Shown piece by piece: positions 42,977-52,028 of a stretch of 64,000 nucleotides of DNA. The notes under the pieces were generated by a model. The model had not been told where the DNA came from. It ran no database searches and was given only the letters and a program-made list of their open reading frames with translations. Position 1 is the stretch's first letter. The number at the start of each line of letters is the position of its first letter. The stretch spans positions 1-64,000 of the forward strand of contig CAUBIC010000003.1 of assembly GCA_958435945.1 (NCBI GenBank), in the 5' to 3' direction. Position numbers and translations under genes: made by a program. The DNA comes from an uncultured Collinsella sp. (GTDB lineage Bacteria > Actinomycetota > Coriobacteriia > Coriobacteriales > Coriobacteriaceae).

Positions 42977-44878
42977 ATGGGGAGAGAAGAACTAATTTTG
43001 AACACCGAATCTAAGAGCGCAAAGCAAAAGGGGAAGCTGAGCGCCTTTGAACCGTATGCGTTGATGGCATATGACATTGCGGCAACTTTTATTGCTGTGT
43101 TTGTTGCATCGTGGGGAACACAACATTGGGCGACGCTCAGCGGGGCGGCCGGAGCATGCCCGGCTATCCTTGTGCTCGCGCTTGTTAACGTTTTCGTCTT
43201 TTGGTTCTTCCACATGTATAGCAGCTTGTGGCGCTATGCGAGCATTTCCGAGGCTGGACGTATTGTTTCAGCTGTAACGGTAGGCTCAGTCATTGGCGAC
43301 GTTATCTTTAACCTGTTATTTGGCAAGGGCATGACCCTTCGTGAAGACGTCATGGCATGGGCCATTGTCCTTATCATTTGCGGCGGTGGCCGCTTCGCCA
43401 TTCGTGCCATTTATGGTAGCCAGGCATGGCGTTTTAAAAGCAAATCAGATGCTCATTTACCTCGAACGCTCATCGTAGGAGCGGGGGAGACCGGTTCGCT
43501 AACTATTAAGCGCATGCTCAGCAACGATCCCGATATGGTTGGAGATCCTGTTGCCGTCGTTGATGACGATCCCAATAAACAAAATCAGCGAATTCACGAC
43601 ATTAAAGTCTGCGGTACCTGTGCGGATATTCCGACGATTGCGCATGCCTGTGAAGCCGAACAAATCGTAGTCGCCATTCCAAGTGCTACTTTTGATGAAC
43701 GCCAGAGAATCTATGACCTCTGCATGAAAACGGGGATTAGGGTATTAACCTTGCCCAATGTGCGCGACATTCCTATAAGCGGTCTTGGCAGGGTTGCCCT
43801 TCGCGAAGTCGAAATTAGCGATTTGCTATCTCGTGAAGAAAAATCACTTAATCTAGACCAGATGGGCTATGTTGCGGGCAAACGCATTTTGGTTACCGGC
43901 GGTGGCGGTTCTATCGGTTCTGAGCTCGTGCGTCAGCTACTTCCGGCAAAGCCTGCTCAAATCATTTTGTTCGATATCTACGAGAACACGACGTATGAGC
44001 TGTACCATGACATTATCAAGTCGGCTCGGGATCAAGGCACCGATATTCAGGTGTTTATCGGTTCTATCACGCACTCGCCTGCAATCGAGCATGTTTTCGA
44101 AACTTATCAGCCGCAAGTTGTCTTCCACGCGGCGGCACACAAGCATGTTCCCCTTATGGAACATAATGCGCGTGAGGCAATTGAAAATAACGTGTTTGGC
44201 ACCCTCAATGTTGTGCGATTAGCTGATAAGTATCAGTGCAGTCATTTCGTACAAATTTCTACTGATAAGGCCGTTAATCCCGCAAATGTAATGGGTGCTA
44301 CCAAACGCATGGACGAGATGATCGTTCAGTATTATGCGGCCAACAGCAAGACCATTTTTACTGCAGTCCGTTTTGGCAATGTTCTTGGTAGCCATGGTTC
44401 GGTCATCCCACTCTTTAAGCGTCAACTTCACGAGGGCGGTCCTATCACCATTACGCACAAGGACATCACGCGTTACTTCATGACCATCCCGGAGGCCAGC
44501 AAGCTTGTCATTACTGCAGGCGCTTTGGCGCATGGTGGCGAGATTTTTGTACTGGACATGGGTGAGCCGGTCAGGATCTACGACCTTGCCATCAACCTTA
44601 TTACGCTGAGCGGTCTTAAGCCCGGCAAGGATATCGAGGTCAAAGAGGTCGGCTTACGTCCTGGTGAAAAAATGTACGAGGAGCTCCTTATGGACAATGA
44701 ACAACTCCTGCCTACCGAGCATTCCGAAATTCGTATTTCCACGGCCGAGGCAGACAAGATGGAAGAGATTAAGGACAAGCTCGAGAAGCTCGAGGCCTGT
44801 CTAAATGGCACGAACGACGAGATTAAAACGGTTCTTGCCGAAGTTGTCCCAACGTATCACCCACAGTACAACGACTAG
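42977..44878 (+). CDS. Membrane-bound nucleotide-sugar 4,6-dehydratase (CapD/PglF/WbpM type)
   Basis: The 633-residue protein has four N-terminal membrane helices (residues about 20-145), a first Rossmann-like domain (VGAGETGSLTIKRM) and a catalytic SDR domain beginning ILVTGGGGSIGSELVRQL. The active-site region STDKAVNPANVMGATKRMDEM has Met in place of the usual SDR Tyr, a hallmark of UDP-GlcNAc 4,6-dehydratases of the PglF/FlaA1 group. The product, a UDP-4-keto-6-deoxy sugar, would feed the aminotransferase encoded next. It starts 65 bases after the LoaP gene. Confidence 0.9.
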   Translation: MGREELILNTESKSAKQKGKLSAFEPYALMAYDIAATFIAVFVASWGTQHWATLSGAAGACPAILVLALVNVFVFWFFHMYSSLWRYASISEAGRIVSAVTVGSVIGDVIFNLLFGKGMTLREDVMAWAIVLIICGGGRFAIRAIYGSQAWRFKSKSDAHLPRTLIVGAGETGSLTIKRMLSNDPDMVGDPVAVVDDDPNKQNQRIHDIKVCGTCADIPTIAHACEAEQIVVAIPSATFDERQRIYDLCMKTGIRVLTLPNVRDIPISGLGRVALREVEISDLLSREEKSLNLDQMGYVAGKRILVTGGGGSIGSELVRQLLPAKPAQIILFDIYENTTYELYHDIIKSARDQGTDIQVFIGSITHSPAIEHVFETYQPQVVFHAAAHKHVPLMEHNAREAIENNVFGTLNVVRLADKYQCSHFVQISTDKAVNPANVMGATKRMDEMIVQYYAANSKTIFTAVRFGNVLGSHGSVIPLFKRQLHEGGPITITHKDITRYFMTIPEASKLVITAGALAHGGEIFVLDMGEPVRIYDLAINLITLSGLKPGKDIEVKEVGLRPGEKMYEELLMDNEQLLPTEHSEIRISTAEADKMEEIKDKLEKLEACLNGTNDEIKTVLAEVVPTYHPQYND

Positions 44879-44895
44879 TTGGAAGAGGCAGAATA

Positions 44896-46113
44896 ATGAC
44901 TGTAAAGATGAACATCCCGTTTTCGCCGCCCGATATTACCGAGGCAGAAATTGTCGAAGTTGCAGAAGCCCTTCGATCCGGATGGATTACTACTGGTCCT
45001 CGTACCAAGAAACTCGAAGCAAGGTTGGCAGATTATTTGAAAGCCGATAGGGTCTGCTGCCTAAATTCACAGACTGCATGTGCAGAAATGGCGCTTCGTC
45101 TTCTTAATGTGGGACCTGGCGATGAAGTAATTGTTCCTGCTTATACTTACACGGCAAGCGCCTCTGTTGTGTGCCACGTGGGTGCCAAACTCGTGCTTAT
45201 CGATTGCCAGCCGAATAGTTTCGAAATGGATTACGATGCTGTTGAGGCTGCCGTTAATGAGAACACAAAAGCAATTATTCCTGTTGATCTTGGTGGTGTT
45301 CCTTGCAATTACGATCGTATTTTCGAAATCGTTAAGTCTAAGCGTAATCTGTTTAAACCAAATGGCGAAATTCAGGAAGCTCTGGGGCGCATCGCGGTTT
45401 GCGCAGATACCGCCCATGCCTTAGGCGCAACTTGGCATGGCAAGATGGTTGGCTCTATCGCCGATTTCAGCTCGTTCAGCTTCCATGCCGTAAAGAATTT
45501 GACCACTGCCGAAGGTGGTTGCCTTGCTTGGCGTGCCATTTCCGGCATCGACTCTGAGGCCATGTATAAGAAGCTGCAGCTCCTGAGTCTTCATGGCCAA
45601 AGCAAGGATGCCTTGGCTAAGACCAAGCTTGGTGCTTGGGAATATGACATTGTTGGTCCTTGGTATAAATGCAATATGACTGACATGCAAGCTGCTTTAG
45701 GTCTCGTTCAGCTCGATCGTTATGAGGGCATGCTTGCGCGACGCAAAGAGATTATCGAGCGTTACAATGCTGCTCTGACCCCGCTGGGTATTGAGCCGCT
45801 AAATCATTTTACAGGCGAGCGCCAGTCTTCGGGTCACCTGTATATTTGTCGTATCCCCGGGTTTGATCTCGAAAAGCGCAATGAAATTATCATAAAGATG
45901 GCAGAGCTTGGTGTTGCTACAAACGTTCATTACAAGCCTTTGCCCATGCACACGGCATATAAGAATCTCGGTTTTGACATTTCTGATTTTCCGAATGCTT
46001 ACAAGCATTTTGAGAACGAAATCACCTTGCCGCTGCATACTCGCCTTACTGACGACGAAGTCAATTACGTCATCGACTGCTTCAAGGCCTGCCTCTTGGA
46101 GCTTGGTGCGTAG
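44896..46113 (+). CDS. DegT/DnrJ/EryC1-family sugar aminotransferase
   Basis: The 405-residue PLP enzyme begins with the family pattern IPFSPPDITEAEIVEVAEALRSGWITTGP. PLP contacts include D171 in DTAHALGA and the Schiff-base lysine K200 in FSFHAVKNLTTAEGG. It probably converts the dehydratase product to a UDP-4-amino-4,6-dideoxy sugar, as PglE does. No PglD-like acetyltransferase is seen. GGAAGAGG precedes the ATG. Its stop TAG shares its last base with the GTG start of the next gene. Confidence 0.92.
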   Translation: MTVKMNIPFSPPDITEAEIVEVAEALRSGWITTGPRTKKLEARLADYLKADRVCCLNSQTACAEMALRLLNVGPGDEVIVPAYTYTASASVVCHVGAKLVLIDCQPNSFEMDYDAVEAAVNENTKAIIPVDLGGVPCNYDRIFEIVKSKRNLFKPNGEIQEALGRIAVCADTAHALGATWHGKMVGSIADFSSFSFHAVKNLTTAEGGCLAWRAISGIDSEAMYKKLQLLSLHGQSKDALAKTKLGAWEYDIVGPWYKCNMTDMQAALGLVQLDRYEGMLARRKEIIERYNAALTPLGIEPLNHFTGERQSSGHLYICRIPGFDLEKRNEIIIKMAELGVATNVHYKPLPMHTAYKNLGFDISDFPNAYKHFENEITLPLHTRLTDDEVNYVIDCFKACLLELGA

Positions 46114-46804
46114 TGGGACTGCTATCATGGGCTGATTTGCCCAACGATATGCGCGTTGATGAGGTTCGCCCATACTATGACGAACTTGCAGGGCATCGTA
46201 TGGGGCTATTCGCGAAACGTATTTTCGATATATTTGGTTCCCTATTTTTATTTGCCTTAACTTGGTGGCTATTCATCATTCTTGCTGTTGCAATTAAGCT
46301 CGATTCTCCCGGTCCGGTTTTTTCCGCCAAGAAAGAGTTGGGCGATACGGCAAGACGTTTCGTATTTTCAAGTTCCGAACCATGTGCGTCGATGCCGAGA
46401 AAAAGGGCGCACAAGTCACCAGTGCTGGTGACTCTCGTATAACGCGTGTTGGTTCCGTTATACGTAAATGTCGACTCGACGAAGTCGCGCAACTGATAGA
46501 TATCCTGCGCGGAACCATGAGCTTTGTCGGCACCCGCCCCGAGGTTCCTCGTTATGTAGCGGCGTATACACCCGAGATGCAAGCAACTTTGCTTCTCGCT
46601 CCCGGTGTTACTTCGAGAGCGAGTATTGAGTTCAAAGATGAAGATGCCTTGTTAGAGGGTGCTGAGGACGTTGATAGCGCATATATCAATCTGGTGCTGC
46701 CAAAGAAGATGGAATTAAACCTGCGCGATCTTTCCCACTTTAGCTTTTGGGGAGAGATTGCCACGATGTTCGCTACTGTTGCCGCAGTGGCTAGGAGAGA
46801 TTAG
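46113..46804 (+). pseudogene. Priming sugar-phosphate transferase broken by a -1 frameshift in a T tract
   Basis: The reading frame from GTG 46113 encodes KRIFDIFGSLFLFALTWWLF and KLDSPGPV, the start of a bacterial sugar transferase (PglC/WcaJ family). After the six-T run at 46318-46323 the frame is lost and ends at 46442. The -1 frame then encodes the expected FFRQERVGRYGKTFRIFKFR, TM and onward to RLDEVAQLIDILRGTMSFVGTRP and a stop at 46804. One extra T would restore a roughly 230-residue enzyme. It may be a true mutation, a phase-variable tract, a slippage site or a sequencing error. The enzyme would move the first sugar-1-phosphate to undecaprenyl phosphate, so the whole operon depends on it. 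Confidence 0.85.
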
Positions 46805-47557
46805 ATGCGAGACGGTCTTGTATCGGTTATTACGCCGGCATATAACTGCGCACAATTTATTGGAAAGACCATTGAGTCAGTTCAGGCGCAAACGTACGAT
46901 AACTGGGAAATGGTTATCGTGGATGATTGCTCTACCGATAATACCCGGGAAGTTGTTGAGTCCTATTCCAAGGATGATTCCCGTGTTCGGTATATTTGCT
47001 TAAAAGAAAATTCCGGAGCCGCTGTGGCAAGAACTGAATCCATGAAGGCTGCCGAGGGCGAATACATGGCATTTTTGGATAGCGATGACATGTGGAAACC
47101 TGAAAAGCTGGATAAACAGTTGGCTTTCATGCGCGAGCATAGCTGCGTTTTTTCATGCACTGCTTATGAACAAGTAGATGAACAAGGGAATCCGCTTGGA
47201 AAGGTAATCAAGACTATTCCTCGAACTAGCTATAACAGGCTTTTGCTTGATTGTCCTGTGGGCAACTCAACGGTTATGTATAACGTCCGCCAGATGGGTA
47301 AGTTCGAAGTCCCCAATATTCGTAAACGCAACGATGACGCGTTGTGGCTACAAATGCTTAAAAAGGAGCCCTACATTTGGGGCATGCCGGATATCCTTGC
47401 CGATTATCGCGTTCGCGAGGGCTCTATCTCACACAATAAGCTTGACTTAGTAAAGTACCACTGGATGCTCTATCGGGATATCGAGCATTTAGGCGTATTT
47501 CGCTCTGTATTTCATATCGGAGTATGGGGCTTTATCAAAGTTTTTGGAATTAAGTAA
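46805..47557 (+). CDS. Glycosyltransferase family 2
   Basis: The 250-residue protein has the GT-A start VSVITPAYNCAQFIGKTIESVQAQTY, nucleotide-binding VIVDDCSTDNT and metal-binding DxD motif FLDSDDMWKPEKL. The acceptor and donor sugars are unknown. The ATG begins immediately after the frameshifted transferase stop. Its codons are more T/A-rich than the following genes. Confidence 0.9.
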   Translation: MRDGLVSVITPAYNCAQFIGKTIESVQAQTYDNWEMVIVDDCSTDNTREVVESYSKDDSRVRYICLKENSGAAVARTESMKAAEGEYMAFLDSDDMWKPEKLDKQLAFMREHSCVFSCTAYEQVDEQGNPLGKVIKTIPRTSYNRLLLDCPVGNSTVMYNVRQMGKFEVPNIRKRNDDALWLQMLKKEPYIWGMPDILADYRVREGSISHNKLDLVKYHWMLYRDIEHLGVFRSVFHIGVWGFIKVFGIK

Positions 47558-47577
47558 CGGGGTGCGAGTATTCCCTA

Positions 47578-48684
47578 ATGGATCAACCCAAACAGATAAA
47601 AACTGTTGGCATCATCGGGCACTTTGCCGAGGACGTTAGCATGGCAGATGGACAGGTCGTGAAGACTCGTACGGTCCGCGAGCTGCTGCGCGATGTCTGT
47701 GGGAATGAGAATGTCCGCTTTGTCGACACACATGGATGGCAGAAGCATCCGCTTGCCCTCCTGCACGAATGTATTGACCTCGCAAAGTTCTCGGACGCCC
47801 TCGTTATGCTTCCGGCGCACAACGGGGTGAAGGTCTTCACCCCGTTGCTCGTTTTCTTGCGGAGGCGATATGGCTGTAAAGCCGTGTACTCAGTCATCGG
47901 CGGGTGGCTCGCCGAGTTTATCGCTGGGAAGTCTCTCCTCACGAAGAAGCTCAAATCGTTCGATGCGATACTCGTTGAGTCCGGCCGAGTTAAGGATCTA
48001 CTCGCTGAGCAAGGCTTCAACAACGTGCTCGTCGCATACAACTATAAGCGCCTTCCGCTGCTCGATTCCTTTGATCTCGAGCAGCCATCTGGTGAGCCAT
48101 GGCCTTTAGCAGTTTTCTCCCGCATCTACGAAGAAAAGGGCATTGACGACATTGTATGGGCCTTGCGCGAGGCAAACAGCCGTCTTGGCCGCCGCGCTTT
48201 TAAGCTTGATATCTACGGAAACGTTCTGCCTGAGTATAAGGAGCACTTCGATGCGCTGATGGCCGACTGCGATGCTTCCGAAGTCGCCTACAAGGGTGTA
48301 GTGCCCGCAGGGGAGAGTACATCTGTTCTCAACGGGTACCTCGTCCTGGCCTTTCCGACGAGGTACCCGGGCGAAGGTGTCCCGGGTACCGTGGTTGATG
48401 CCTACTGTGCCGGTATACCCGTTATCGCTTCGCGTTGGCCAAGTTATGCAGAAATGGTCGAGGAAGGGGAGACGGGCATTACCTACGAATTCTGCAATCG
48501 CAATGCGCTGTTGGATGTTCTCATGAATGCTGAACTGCCCAAGCTATTGCTTGCAATGAAGGAGTCTTGTCTTCGCAAGGGTCGTGACTATTCTTTCGAG
48601 GCGGGGTTGAATAAATTCCAGAAGCTTGTTGATAGCGGTTTCGATGTTCGGAGCCTGCTCGCTGAACCTTTTGAAACGGAGTAA
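47578..48684 (+). CDS. Glycosyltransferase family 4-like
   Basis: The 368-residue protein looks like a GT-B enzyme: N-terminal VGIIGHFAEDVSMADGQVVKTRTVRELL, central LAVFSRIYEEKGIDDIVWALREA and C-terminal LAFPTRYPGEGVPGTVVDAYCAGIPVIASRWPSYAEMVEEGETG. The last part is the GT4 donor-binding region with the E-x7-E type spacing. Specificity cannot be predicted. From here the operon turns markedly more GC-rich than the preceding gene, suggesting mosaic assembly. Confidence 0.88.
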   Translation: MDQPKQIKTVGIIGHFAEDVSMADGQVVKTRTVRELLRDVCGNENVRFVDTHGWQKHPLALLHECIDLAKFSDALVMLPAHNGVKVFTPLLVFLRRRYGCKAVYSVIGGWLAEFIAGKSLLTKKLKSFDAILVESGRVKDLLAEQGFNNVLVAYNYKRLPLLDSFDLEQPSGEPWPLAVFSRIYEEKGIDDIVWALREANSRLGRRAFKLDIYGNVLPEYKEHFDALMADCDASEVAYKGVVPAGESTSVLNGYLVLAFPTRYPGEGVPGTVVDAYCAGIPVIASRWPSYAEMVEEGETGITYEFCNRNALLDVLMNAELPKLLLAMKESCLRKGRDYSFEAGLNKFQKLVDSGFDVRSLLAEPFETE

Positions 48685-48690
48685 GTTTCC

Positions 48691-49791
48691 TTGAGAACTA
48701 GAGTTGTCATATCTATCCCGTATCTCGGCGTGGGCGGTGCGGAAAGAATGGTCTCACTCCTCGGGTCGTCAATCGATCAGGAGCGTTTTGACGTTCGCGT
48801 GCTCTGCATCTACGGCGATTTTCTCCACAACATGATGGAGAACGAGCTGACATGCGCCGGGGTGCGCATCGACTACCTTCACAAGGGACTCGGCCTCTCC
48901 CCGAAGGCTATCTTCAACGTTGCAAAATACATGAACGATTTCAAGCCCGACATCATTCATACTCACCTCGCTTCGGTTTTCTATTGCTTGCCGTGGGCTT
49001 GGTTACATGGTCGTAAAGTAATCCACACGATTCACAATACCCCTGAGAAAGAGTTCCGTAGCCCCCTAAGGGAAAAAATTATGCGTGCCTTGTACCGCAC
49101 CGGTGCTGTCATCCCTGTTGCTATCAGCGAAATGAACAGACGCCTCTCAGCCGAATTTTACGGACTGCCCGCATGCCGCATCGAGATGGTCGTGAATCCA
49201 GTGAAGATAGACTCGGGACCAGCATCTCCTGCGGATGCTGACACTAAGTATGATTTCATTAGCGTCGGTAGACTCGTGGAGCAGAAAAACCCCATGATGT
49301 TGCTACGAGCTATGCGAACGGTGTGTAATCGGCACCCCGAGACTTCCCTCGCTATCGTGGGCGATGGCCCGATGATGGTGGAGTTGAGGGGTCTATGCTC
49401 GGAGCTCGGCCTCGACGACAACGTCACTTTCTTGGGTGTGCGCGACGATGTCTGCTTACTGCTTGCTCAGTCGAGCATTTTCGTTTCCAGCTCTGACTAC
49501 GAGGGGCTTCCTATGACCATGCTAGAGGCTATGGCGGCCTGCCGTCCCCTTGTCGGTACGGATGTTGGTGGCGTGGTGGACATAATCCATGATAAAGAGA
49601 ACGGCATAGTCGTTCCCAAGGGTGACGTCTATGCATTGGCAGAAGCCATGACTTATCTCTATGAGAACCCTGACGTCGCAAGGGTAATGGGTAAGGCAGG
49701 CCGTATGATCGCACTCCCATACTCAACTTCAAACGTTGCCGAGCAATACGAATTCCTGTACAACAAATACGCGAAACGGCCCCAGAAATGA
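48691..49791 (+). CDS. Glycosyltransferase family 4
   Basis: The 366-residue GT-B enzyme begins VVISIPYLGVGGAERMVSLLGSSI, shows SVGRLVEQKNPMMLLRAM and ends with SSSDYEGLPMTMLEAMAACRPLVGTDVGGV, all family landmarks. The start is a TTG at 48691 with ACGGAG upstream; the next in-frame ATG would remove the nucleotide-binding loop GVGGAE. Its stop overlaps the next gene's ATG as ATGA. Confidence 0.9.
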   Translation: MRTRVVISIPYLGVGGAERMVSLLGSSIDQERFDVRVLCIYGDFLHNMMENELTCAGVRIDYLHKGLGLSPKAIFNVAKYMNDFKPDIIHTHLASVFYCLPWAWLHGRKVIHTIHNTPEKEFRSPLREKIMRALYRTGAVIPVAISEMNRRLSAEFYGLPACRIEMVVNPVKIDSGPASPADADTKYDFISVGRLVEQKNPMMLLRAMRTVCNRHPETSLAIVGDGPMMVELRGLCSELGLDDNVTFLGVRDDVCLLLAQSSIFVSSSDYEGLPMTMLEAMAACRPLVGTDVGGVVDIIHDKENGIVVPKGDVYALAEAMTYLYENPDVARVMGKAGRMIALPYSTSNVAEQYEFLYNKYAKRPQK

Positions 49792-51002
49792 CAATCTATA
49801 CTTCAGGAAAACCCTTGGGCTTCACATTCGAGGACCACTTGACTGGGAAGTTTTTGGACGTATCCGTTCTCGCCTTCACGCTTGGGCTGTACTTCCTCTC
49901 GATCCCACTGGAGTTTGTTCCGCTGACTACGGGGGCCTCTATTTCCAAATACGTCGCAGTCCTTCCACTTACGGCCGCCTTCCTGAACCTGAAGAACCTG
50001 AGGTTCAGGAATCGCTGGCTGACGGCCTCCATGCTGTGCTTGGCTCTGATCACTTTGGGTTCAGGTCTAGTTTCGCCTTTGCACATCCCCTTTTCAAACT
50101 ACATAGCATTGCTCATAAATATTGCGTTTACTGTTCTACTAGGGTCGTTCGATATGTCAAAAAAAGATATCGAGTTTCTGCGAAAGTGCCTCGTGGTGAG
50201 CTCCGTGATTGCCCTGGTTTTCCTTTTGCTCTTTTCTTCTACCTACAAGAACACCGGTAGAGACTCCATTAGTATTGCTGGGGCCGCGCAAGACCCAAAC
50301 TACCTTTGTGGTTGCTTCGTTTTCGGTGTCGCTTACTGCGTCCACGACTACATGAGCCGGGGAAGCAAAGTCGGACTCATCATGACGTGTCTCTTTCTAA
50401 TGGGCGTCTTTACCACTGGTTCGCGTGGAGGGCTCGTGGCAATCGCTTCGGTAATCGTAAGCCTGCTTCTACTCGACCTCTCACGCCTGAGGAAGAATCT
50501 GAAACCTTTTGCAAGAATTGTCCTGATTGCGGTAGCCCTGCTTATTGCCTTCAACATCATTATGTCAATACTGCCGCAGGATATCTCAGAGCGTTACACA
50601 ATTGAGTACCTTATCGAAAACGGTAACACCCATAGATCGCTCCTCCAGCAGCAGTGTCTCAGTGCCTTTTCTGATTTCGATGTATTGGGAAAGCTGTTTG
50701 GAATGGGCTTGGGCGCCACCCGCTTCTTCAATTCGTTTCATAATGTCGCCCATAACGTCTGGGTTGAGACCCTAATTGGTATGGGAATCGTCGGTGTTCT
50801 CCTGACCGCGTTGGTCTACTTCATTGTATTTAAGACGGCACTGAAGCTAAAGGATTTTAAAATTGCTGCCTCCCTCGTGGGAATGTTCGTACTTGGGCTC
50901 TCCCTTTCTACAGTTTATTTCAAGCCGGTGTGGGCTCTGATTTTGTTTGCCGCCATCCGCTTTGGCAATCAAGACGACGCTGACGAGAAAGGTACCTCCT
51001 AA
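49788..51002 (+). CDS. O-antigen ligase/Wzy-like polymerase
   Basis: The 404-residue protein is strongly hydrophobic with about ten membrane helices. A large loop contains NTHRSLLQQQCLSAFSDFDVLGKLFGMGLGATRFFNSFHNVAHNVWVETLIGMG, the pattern of the Wzy_C/O-antigen-ligase family. It probably polymerises lipid-linked repeat units on the outer face of the membrane after flipping by the Wzx encoded at 53083. It overlaps both neighbours by a few bases. Confidence 0.85.
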   Translation: MTIYTSGKPLGFTFEDHLTGKFLDVSVLAFTLGLYFLSIPLEFVPLTTGASISKYVAVLPLTAAFLNLKNLRFRNRWLTASMLCLALITLGSGLVSPLHIPFSNYIALLINIAFTVLLGSFDMSKKDIEFLRKCLVVSSVIALVFLLLFSSTYKNTGRDSISIAGAAQDPNYLCGCFVFGVAYCVHDYMSRGSKVGLIMTCLFLMGVFTTGSRGGLVAIASVIVSLLLLDLSRLRKNLKPFARIVLIAVALLIAFNIIMSILPQDISERYTIEYLIENGNTHRSLLQQQCLSAFSDFDVLGKLFGMGLGATRFFNSFHNVAHNVWVETLIGMGIVGVLLTALVYFIVFKTALKLKDFKIAASLVGMFVLGLSLSTVYFKPVWALILFAAIRFGNQDDADEKGTS

Positions 51003-51988
51003 TGGGTGATATGAGTAGGCCGTTGCTTTCGGTTGTCATTCCGATCTACAACACTGAGGAGCGTTACCTCAAAGCATGCTTTAGAACCTTTGCAATTCCC
51101 GATAATCGTATTGAACTTGTTGTCGTCGACGACGGATCGAACGTGGAAACTCATAATGTCATTTCCCGTCTGCTCGATGAGGTCAGGGTAAAGTGCGCTT
51201 TTGTGACTAAGGAGAACGGAGGCCAAAACTCTGCTAGGCAAGCAGGCGTTGGGCAAAGCTCCGGTGCTTACGTATTCTTCCTCGATAGCGACGATTATGT
51301 CGACCCTATTTTATTCTTCAAAGCGGTTGACGTTTTGGAGACGAAATCGCCTGATGTTCTCATGTTTAATGTAGCGAGAGTGGATGACTCGGGCCACGAG
51401 TTGGAACGTTATGAATTCGCGAACGAAACCGGTGATCTAACGGCGTCTAAACGCGAGCTGATCATCAAGTCTCCCACCCTTTGTTCGCAGTTCTTTGCAA
51501 GGAACCTGCTGAACGGCTATGGGTTAGTCCTTAAAACCAAAATTGGGGAGGATATGGCGAGTGCGGTCCCTCTCATAGCTAGGGCAAAGGTCATCTACGG
51601 AATGTCTGAGTATATCTACAAATATGTTGTTAGGGAATCTAGCGTAACGCGCAATCCCCTGCCCGAAGACGCGTTTGCGATTATTGTTGCCATCGACGAA
51701 CTGAAGAATCGGATGCCTTCGGGCTTTTCCTCTGAGCTCGAGTGGCTTGCTATTAAGCACGTACTTTTTTACGGCGCGGAAAGGGCTCTTAAAACTTTCG
51801 GTTACGACCCTAGAGTAAAACATAGGCTTTTCGGTTACATGCAGACATTTTTTCCCCACTGGCGCAAAAACCCCTACTTGCAAGCTGAGACCCACAATAT
51901 GCGCGTAGCGTTCCGTTTACTCATACGAGGGAATTGGAGACTCTATTACATGCTCTCTAGATGCAAGGCGTTGCTCAGACGTGCGTAA
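51002..51988 (+). CDS. Glycosyltransferase family 2
   Basis: The 328-residue protein has LLSVVIPIYNTEERYLKACFRTF, VVVDDGSNVETHNV, ENGGQNSARQAGVG and the DxD region FLDSDDYVDPILF, a complete GT-A core. The C-terminal 100 residues vary. The start overlaps the polymerase stop (TAATG); an ATG at 51011 is an alternative. Confidence 0.9.
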   Translation: MGDMSRPLLSVVIPIYNTEERYLKACFRTFAIPDNRIELVVVDDGSNVETHNVISRLLDEVRVKCAFVTKENGGQNSARQAGVGQSSGAYVFFLDSDDYVDPILFFKAVDVLETKSPDVLMFNVARVDDSGHELERYEFANETGDLTASKRELIIKSPTLCSQFFARNLLNGYGLVLKTKIGEDMASAVPLIARAKVIYGMSEYIYKYVVRESSVTRNPLPEDAFAIIVAIDELKNRMPSGFSSELEWLAIKHVLFYGAERALKTFGYDPRVKHRLFGYMQTFFPHWRKNPYLQAETHNMRVAFRLLIRGNWRLYYMLSRCKALLRRA

Positions 51989-52028
51989 GTGGCAGACGAA
52001 ATTCGGATTGGAATGAGTAAATCAGACT

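Noticed and set aside
46382..46804. A separate small gene starting at ATG 46382
   Set aside because: The protein is the C-terminal two thirds of a sugar transferase, and the missing part is in the upstream frame. It is the second half of a frameshifted gene.
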